The translations under genes and the position numbers were made by a program. DNA of 64,000 nucleotides. It comes from Channa striata (lineage: Eukaryota > Chordata > Actinopteri > Anabantiformes > Channidae). This document shows, piece by piece, positions 57,972 through 64,000 of this stretch (positions are counted from its first letter, which is position 1; each line of letters starts with the position of its first letter). The notes under the pieces are model-generated. The model was given only the letters and a program-made list of their open reading frames with translations. It was not told where the DNA came from and searched no databases. The DNA lies in NCBI GenBank assembly GCA_033026295.1, contig CM065174.1, positions 28,364,720-28,428,719 on the forward strand, given 5' to 3'.

Positions 57972-60900
57972 CCAGATTAGATTAGATTAGATTAGATTAG
58001 ATTCAACTTTATTGTCATTACACATGTACAAGTACAAGCCAACGAAATGCAGTTTATGTCTAACCAGAAGTGCAATAAGCAGCAAGTGCAGGATATAGGT
58101 TATAAATTACCTCGAGAAAATATGTACACAAGAAATTATGGATCATATTTACAGATGCTATGAACATACTATACAGGGTGTTGTTAACTAGAGCAGAAAT
58201 TTACAGATTGAATATGCAAGTAGATATGAATATAATATGCAGTTTGCTATTTACAGACATTTTACAGACGTGTATTTACAGGTGAGTATATACAGGCTAG
58301 TGCAATGAGTATGTGCAATATTGAATAGTGCAATGGTTATGGGGAGAATGTCGGGGTGTATGATTGTGGCAAAGAGGTCAGTGAAGTCAGTGGGGGGCAG
58401 AGTTCAATAAGGAGACAGCTCTAGGAAAAAAGCTGTTCCTCAGTCTGGTGGTTCGTGTCCGGGGATATCTAAAGCGCCTGCCTGAAGGCAGGAGAGAAAA
58501 CAGTCTGTGGGCGGGGTGAGAGGAGTCCTTAAGAATACTGCGTGCTCGACGCAGACAGTGTTTCTTTTGAATGTCCTCAATGGCTGGAAGTGGAGTCCCC
58601 GTAATGCGTTGGGCAGTTTTCACTACCCGCTGCAGTGCCTTACGCTCCGTGTGAGCCTCTTTTCTCCTTCCTGAAGTCCACAATGAGCTCCTTGGTCTTG
58701 TTGGTGTTAAGGAGCAGATTATTATCCCTGCACCAAGTGACCAGATGCTGGACCTCCTCCCTGTAGGCAGTCTCATCGTTGTTGTTGATGAGACCGATCA
58801 CTGTTGTATCATCTGCAAACTTAATGATGGTGTTAGATCCATGCATGGGCTTGCAGTCGTGGGTGAAGAGGGAGTAGAGGAAAGGGCTCAGCACACAGCC
58901 CTGTGGTACCCCAGTGTTGAGCGTGATGGTGGTGGAACAGATGTGGTCTGACCTAACATGCTGAGGTAATTAACTTAGAGGGTATTACAGTGTTGAATGC
59001 TGAGCTGAAGTCAACAAACAGCATTCGTGCATAAGTGTTCTTATTGTCCAGGTGTGTTAGCACAGAGTGCAGTGCAATGGAGACTGCATCCTCTGTGCTC
59101 CTGTTGCCACGGTAGGCAAACTGGTGTGGGTCTAGTGTGGGTGGGAGACAGTCCTTCAGGTTTGCCAGGACCAGCCGCTCAAAGCACTTCATAATGATGT
59201 GCGTGAGTGCTACAGGGCGGTAGTCGTTCAGACATGTTGGGCTGGAGTGTTTCAACACTGGCACAATGGCGGTGGATTTAAAGCATGTTGGCACAGCTGC
59301 TTGGGCAAGGGACATGTTAAAAATGTCTGTGAATACCCCAGTAAGCTGCTCAGCACATGCTCTAAGAACGCGTCCAGGGATGCCATCTGGTCCAGCAGCC
59401 TTGTGCACGTTGACCTGGCTCAGTGCGGTGTAGACGTCTGTGGAGGTGAGTGTGATGGGTGAGAGGTTGGTTGAAGGAGTGATTCTGGTGGCAGGTTCTT
59501 TGTTGTCTCCTTCAAAGCGAGCATAAAAGTCATTAAGCTGGTTCAGGAAGGAGACATTTGTGTCCGGGAGGGTAGAGTGGCTGTGTTTGTAGTCCGTAAT
59601 GGCCTGGATGCCCTGCCACATGCGTCGAGGGTCAGAGTTGGAAAAGTGCTCCTCTAGCTTTAGTTTGTAGCGGTGCTTGGCCTTTTTGATGCCCCTCTTC
59701 AGATTTGCCCTGGAAGTGCTGTAGGCTTCTGCGTCACCGGATCTGTAGGCAGCATTAAGTGCCTTCAGCAGGAGGCGCACCTCCTTGTTCATCCATGGCT
59801 TCTGATTTGGGTATGTGGTGATCTGCTTCTGAGATGTAACACTGTCTATGGTGGCATTAAACTAATCCAGAACAGAGGAAGTGTAGCTGTTTATGTCCGT
59901 GTGAGAGCCACTGGTGGCCTGGGAAGCAAACGTACTCCAGTCTGTGTGTTGAAACCTGTCCTGGAGTGTGAAGTCAGCCCCTGCTGGCCACACTTTGATG
60001 TTCCTCACTGATGGCTTCACACGGTTGATGAGGGGTGAATACTTGGGGGTGAGGAACAAAGAAAGGTGATCTGATTGTCCCAGGTGGGGGAGGGGGGTCA
60101 CAGTGTAGGCTTCGGCCATGTTTGTGTATACATGGTCCAGCGTCTTGTTTCCTCTGGTGTGACAAAAAACGTTTTGGTGGAATTTGGGGAGCACTTCCTT
60201 TAGGTTGGAGTGATTGAAATCTCCAGCAACAATAAATGCAGCCTCCGGGTGAGCAGTCTGTTGTTTGCTGATGGCCGTATGAAGTTCCTTCATAGCGAGC
60301 TTGGCATCAGCATCGGGAGGGACGTAAACAGCAGTTGTAATGGTGGAGGTGAACTCCGTGGCAGATAGAATGGTCTACACTTAACCATGAGAAACTCTAG
60401 GTTAGCTGAGCAGTGTCTCCCAAGAGTGACAGAGTTCGTGCACCAAGCTTTGTTAACATAAATGCACAGTCCTCCTCCTCTGGTCTTACTGGGTTCATCT
60501 GCCGTTCTGTCTGCCCGAACACGTGGTGGTCAGCTAGCGTGATAGCATTGTCCGATGCGCCGCTGTTTAACCAAGTTTCGTGAAGATTGTGATGTTACAG
60601 TTCCAGAGTCTCTTGCTGTGGTTGATGTTGAGTCGAATCTCGTCCATTTTGTTCACCAGCGACCGTACATTTAGCGAGGAAAATGCTGGGCAAAGATAGC
60701 CGGTGTGGTGTTAGCCTTAGCTTAGCTCTTAGCCCTCCGCGTTTCCCCGTCTTTGTTTACGGTCGCGACGCCCGTCTCGAGCACTTCCGCCCGGCCGGGT
60801 AGGGTGCGCGGCCTCGGGTGTTCTGGCGATCTCAGGGTTGAGTCGAAGAATGTTGGTAAAACTGTCGGAAATGTACAAACCAATATCCAGAAGCTCCTGT

Positions 60901-61060
60901 CGGGTGTACGATGTAAATGCACTACTGTTCTGAACGAACAGACCCGAGATGAGCAGGAAAAATACTGCAAAAATGCAGAAACTGGAGAGACACCGGGCCT
61001 CGCGATGTGCACGCGCCGCCATCTTGAGTCGTATTCAGCTCAGTCCAACCCGACAATAGG
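57972..61060 (-). mobile_element. Near full-length Rex1-like LINE, reverse strand
   Basis: The 3' end is a GATTA pentanucleotide run at 57976-58011, then a 3' UTR to about 58390. Minus-strand coding pieces in order are: N-terminal frame 61022-60729 (MAARAHREARCLS, hydrophobic segment), endonuclease pieces (60690-59862, AAFIVAGDFNHSN and SDHLSLFL), linker and RT (59792-58953, KAAGPDGIPGRVLRACAEQL, NDYRPVALT, FVDFSSAFNTVIP), RT palm (58894-58640, LSPFLYSLFTHDC, FADDTTVIGLI) and C-terminal region (58776-58387, ITGTPLPAIEDIQ, SFFPRAVSLLN). A deletion at about 58950 removes the part between palm blocks, and a few frameshifts break the rest. The ORF is otherwise well kept, suggesting moderate age. 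Confidence 0.85.
58953..59792 (-). pseudogene. Rex1-like reverse transcriptase, N-terminal half
   Basis: A 279-codon open frame. It has a basic linker, then KAAGPDGIPGRV, STAIVPVLKHSSPTCLNDYR, QFAYRGNRSTEDAV and MLFVDFSSAFNTVIP with the first catalytic aspartate. After SKLI the sequence changes abruptly, where the thumb-proximal palm segment expected by family is lost before TTSAC-like residues and a stop. The YADD-type block (FADD) is in the next frame downstream. Confidence 0.85.
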
Positions 61061-61129
61061 GAAACTGCATAGGTGACTCTAGACTCTTCAGTAGGAAAAA
61101 CCAAGGGGCGCATACGGAACTGCAGTCTA

Positions 61130-61400
61130 CACTTACCTATAAACGCTGTACACGACCGGAGTACATTTCAGAGGGAGCAACACAAAAGTCTTGTGGGACA
61201 GGTCTGGGTTCGGCTAGAGGACATGGAGAGGGAGGCAATGGAGGGAGAGGAGGATCCGAAAAAGGATGGGCTAAAACCACCCGCTGGAGTAATTGGGATA
61301 TGGAATTAAGATCAGCCTGGATCTTTGCTAGATTGGTGTTATGCTGGGCTAGAGCACCCTCTACCCTGTGCTTCCACTCTGTACCTCCAGCTGGGTCCAT
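61130..61400 (-). pseudogene. Gypsy gag N-terminal fragment, reverse strand
   Basis: The minus-strand frame 61400-61137 begins MDPAGGTEWKHRVEGALAQ. It contains a short heptad-like region and a Pro-rich stretch (PPLPPLPPSPCPLAEPRPVP), the usual N-terminal layout of one group of fish gypsy gag proteins. It is cut after about 87 codons by the 5' end of the neighbouring LINE region. Confidence 0.55.
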
Positions 61401-61434
61401 GTTGGCCAGATCAAACTACCACAGCTACGGTTAA

Positions 61435-62080
61435 TAATTTGAGGACCCAGAAATGAAACTGGAGGCTGCAGAAGTGGAAGAACAGAATACCAAGTTTATT
61501 GAATAGTGAAATGATGGGGAGTGGAATGATTCTGGTCAGGGCAGACAGGAACGACACACTCTTCCGTTGTGGTTAGTTTGGCTAGTGGTTGCCTAGAAAA
61601 TGAGCAGAGGGTTAGGGAGGAAGGACAAATATAATAGATGTGAGGTAACATAGCAAGCTAACTGTGTGGTGATGATGGCAAAGGGGCAGGTGATCTTGAG
61701 AAGGAGGTGATTCGGCCAGGAGCAGAGAAGGTTGACAACAGAGGAGGCGAATGGAAAATATAACAATTTACAAAGTAGCAACTGAGAAAACGTAGTATCA
61801 ACTAAAATCCAGAAAAAACTCATCAAACCCCCCCCCCAAAAAAAAACCAAAAACAATCTCGGAGGTAAATCATGAAAGTGAGAAGAGGCAGTGGAGAAAA
61901 CAACACAAATTCAGATATCTCAAAAGCACTTAACTCAGAATACGAGAAAGGTGTGGACAGCAAAGTGCATAAGGTTGATCTGGCAAGGAGAAGCAGGTGA
62001 GCGGGACTCAAGACTGGGAGACAACAGGTGGCATGAGTTAGACTGATTAGGAGCAGGAGGGGCAGAGTAGAACCATTCAG
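61435..62080 (-). mobile_element. Probable gypsy 5' LTR and leader, reverse strand
   Basis: Lies directly upstream (on the minus strand) of the gag fragment and contains CAATAAAC-type polyadenylation sequence at about 61495 (GTTTATTG on +). It has a layout like the solo LTR at 55825-56472. The outer boundary is not clear. Confidence 0.4.
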
Positions 62081-62575
62081 CCAGGTCTCCGTCAAACAAA
62101 GAAAATCCAAACATTGTGATCTGAAGAAATGCTTCAGGATAAAAGTAACCCGTACTGCCGGGTAGGGATAAGGCAATAAACCACTCCAAATTCATCTAGT
62201 GAATCTACTGAAAACTGTGTCAGACAGGTCTTCAGCTTCACCAACCTACTGCTGCATTTCCTCTGTGGTGGTAGCACTGAGGCATGGTAAAGGTGAGCAG
62301 GTATCTCCGACAAGAAAGGGGGCAAACTTTCCTGACCATCAAGCTTGGCACTTGTCAAAAGCAGCACAAACACAAACAAAGTCATCCATGATAGATGGTC
62401 AGCTGTACACACTGGCAATATCAAAACCAATGTATTTATTTCCTGTCGTGGCCTTTTATTTTGTAGTATTGCTTTTTTTCCTGTTTCTTTTGAGTTGCTT
62501 TACTTGGTTTTACCTGTTTTCCCATTTATTTAAACCCTGTTCTCCCCCCACTATTGGTTTGACATTCACTCACTC
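62081..62575. other. No gene seen
   Basis: Mixed sequence with a T-rich part near 62450-62540. No domain was recognised. Confidence 0.4.
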
Positions 62576-62579
62576 ACAG

Positions 62580-64000
62580 AGACAGACACCCTCCTCTCCT
62601 AAAGTCTTGCTGCCTTCTTGTCTTTTTGTGGAAAGACCCAGACACCTTGGTTATTGTTTTTGGTGACGTTAACAATTCTAATCTCTCACAGGAACTCCCC
62701 GATTACAAACAGTTTATCAAGTGCCCAAAAAAAGAGGAAAGAGTGCTAGACCACTGCTACACCCCATCAGCGGTGCCTATCACACTGTCCTTCACACTGC
62801 TCTGGGAAAATCTGATCATGTCATTGTTTATCTGATTCCATCATACAGGCAGAAATTAAGACTCTGCAAACCTGCTGTGAGGACATCAAAGAAGTAGACC
62901 AGTAAGGCCGTGAAGGAACTTCAGGAGTGTATTGTACAAAGTAGGATGTGGTTAGACCTGCCACTAAATGAGTATGAGACACCGAGTACACAGACACTGT
63001 GATGTCCTACATAAATGGTCTACATGTTCTGCACTTATATAGCGCTTTAGCTTATAGCGTGCTTTACACTGCTTTATATCTACCCATTCACACACACATT
63101 CATGCACCCATGGGGGGAGCTGTTATGTAGCTGGCTGACGCTAACCGGGGGCAACTACGTGGGGGTTCAGTGTCTTGCTCAAGGACACATTGATGTGTGA
63201 CCAGAGGAGCCGGGGATCAACCCAACTCTAGGATTGGTGGACGACTGCGCTACCAGCTGTGCCACAGTCACCCCCATCATCAGCTTCTTTGAAGACAGTG
63301 TCATCCCATCATGCACCAAGGTGAGTTAAAATGACAAACTCTGGTTCACAGCCCAACTCAGACAGCTGAGGTCAGAGAAAGAGGCTGCCTTCAGAAGAGG
63401 GGACAAAGACAAATACAGAGAGGCTAAGTATAGGTTTAGCAAGGAGGTGAGCAGAGCTAAATCTATGCATGGTAAGGGAATGGAAGAGCAATTCTCAGCC
63501 AACAACTCCGTCTGTGTCTGGAAAGGGCTCCAGGCTTTCAACTACAGGCCTAAAGCCCCCCAGTCTGTGAATGACCGGCGTCTGGCCAACAGCTTGAATA
63601 AGTTCAACTGCTGCTTTGACAAACTATGGGACAGACGTGAGACCCCCCGCCAGCCATTGATCAGAGGCTGCCCCGCTCCCCACCCACACAGCTTCACACC
63701 TCAGTGCCGCCTCTCCTCTGCCCTTTACTCCTCTCACCACCAAAGAGGGAGATGTCCATTCACTGTTTAAAAGGTCTAACCCTCACAAAGCCGCAGGCCC
63801 AGATTCTGCTCAGACAAGTTATCCCAGCTAAATGTCCTGACACCACGTGCAGGTGGATTATGGACTTCCTGATGGACAGATGGCAGTTCGTGAGGCTGAG
63901 CGTGTCTCCAACTCACTGACCATCAGAACTGGATACCCCCAAGACTGCGTCCTCTCTCCTCTGTTATTCACACTGTACACCAACAGCTCCACATCTGGAC
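62580..64000 (+). mobile_element. Rex1-like LINE, forward strand, running off the window
   Basis: 62620-62835 carries the endonuclease piece FGDVNNSNLSQELPDYKQF and ERVLDHCYTPS. After an inserted SINE, 63330-63640 carries the linker (WFTAQLRQLRSEKEAAFRRG in translation), and QFSANNSVCVWKGL with LANSLNKFNCCFD. At 63850-64000 the RT palm region follows (TCRWIMDFLMDRWQFVRL and then GYPQDCVLSPLLF-like sequence in another frame). The RT fingers are deleted between 63770 and 63840. It is related to, but distinct from, the reverse-strand element at 57972. Confidence 0.75.
62990..63275 (-). mobile_element. tRNA-derived SINE, reverse strand
   Basis: Read on the minus strand, the head is GTGGCACAGCTGGTAGCGCA followed by GTCGTCCACC and GGGTTGATCCCCGGC, which fit RNA polymerase III A and B boxes. 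The body has the AGCAAGACACTGAACCCCCA block also seen at 55240-55300, and the tail end includes TATATAAGTGCAG. It interrupts the endonuclease-linker junction of the forward LINE. Confidence 0.75.

Overview
The window is vertebrate genomic DNA, almost certainly from a teleost (percomorph-like) fish. It opens with the last coding exons of neurofibromin (NF1). Most of the rest is packed with transposon families typical of fish: L2/Maui, Rex1-like, R4/Dong-like, RTE and L1 LINEs, Ty3/gypsy elements, a class-I-like endogenous retrovirus and tRNA-derived SINEs. Genes have introns with GT/AG borders and AATAAA polyadenylation signals; nothing is prokaryotic.

Region by region. 1-11,700: sixteen 3' exons of NF1 on the + strand, ending in the bipartite nuclear-localisation region and the conserved C-terminus, then a long 3' UTR. 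11,745-23,900: a graveyard of LINE fragments in both orientations (L2, R4/Dong-like, Rex1-like, a LINE with a 2A-like motif, RTE fused in frame to an L1 tail, and L1). 23,900-27,100: no gene seen. 27,110-28,330: a 5'-truncated L2.

29,595-35,590 holds the most interesting locus: an intact eight-exon gene whose real reading frame only appears after splicing. It encodes a predicted secreted protein of 1,499 residues: a signal peptide, an Asn/Gln/Pro-rich low-complexity region containing exactly 30 uninterrupted 102-bp (34-residue) tandem repeats, and two C-terminal cysteine-rich WxxW modules of the type found in gel-forming mucins and CILP. Long open frames also cross the array in other frames and on the other strand; they are by-products of a repeat length divisible by three. 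I know of no described protein with this architecture.

36,080-57,790 is a stack of nested insertions. An endogenous retrovirus (37,436-44,373, GTATC target duplication) splits an L2 copy. A decayed Ty3/gypsy element (about 47,440-57,790) contains an L2 copy, a 2.35-kb element with TGTAGCA/TGCTACA ends and a CAAG duplication, a SINE remnant, and a gypsy-type solo LTR with a CTAAC duplication. 57,970-61,060 is a nearly full-length reverse-strand Rex1-like LINE. 61,130-62,080 is a gypsy gag plus LTR fragment, and the window ends inside another Rex1-like LINE (+) that carries a SINE.

NF1 and the WxxW-repeat gene are the only two host genes supported. No functional link between them is implied. 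All exon borders were read by eye from splice sites, phase and similarity. The transposon family names rest on recognised protein motifs, not on a database search.
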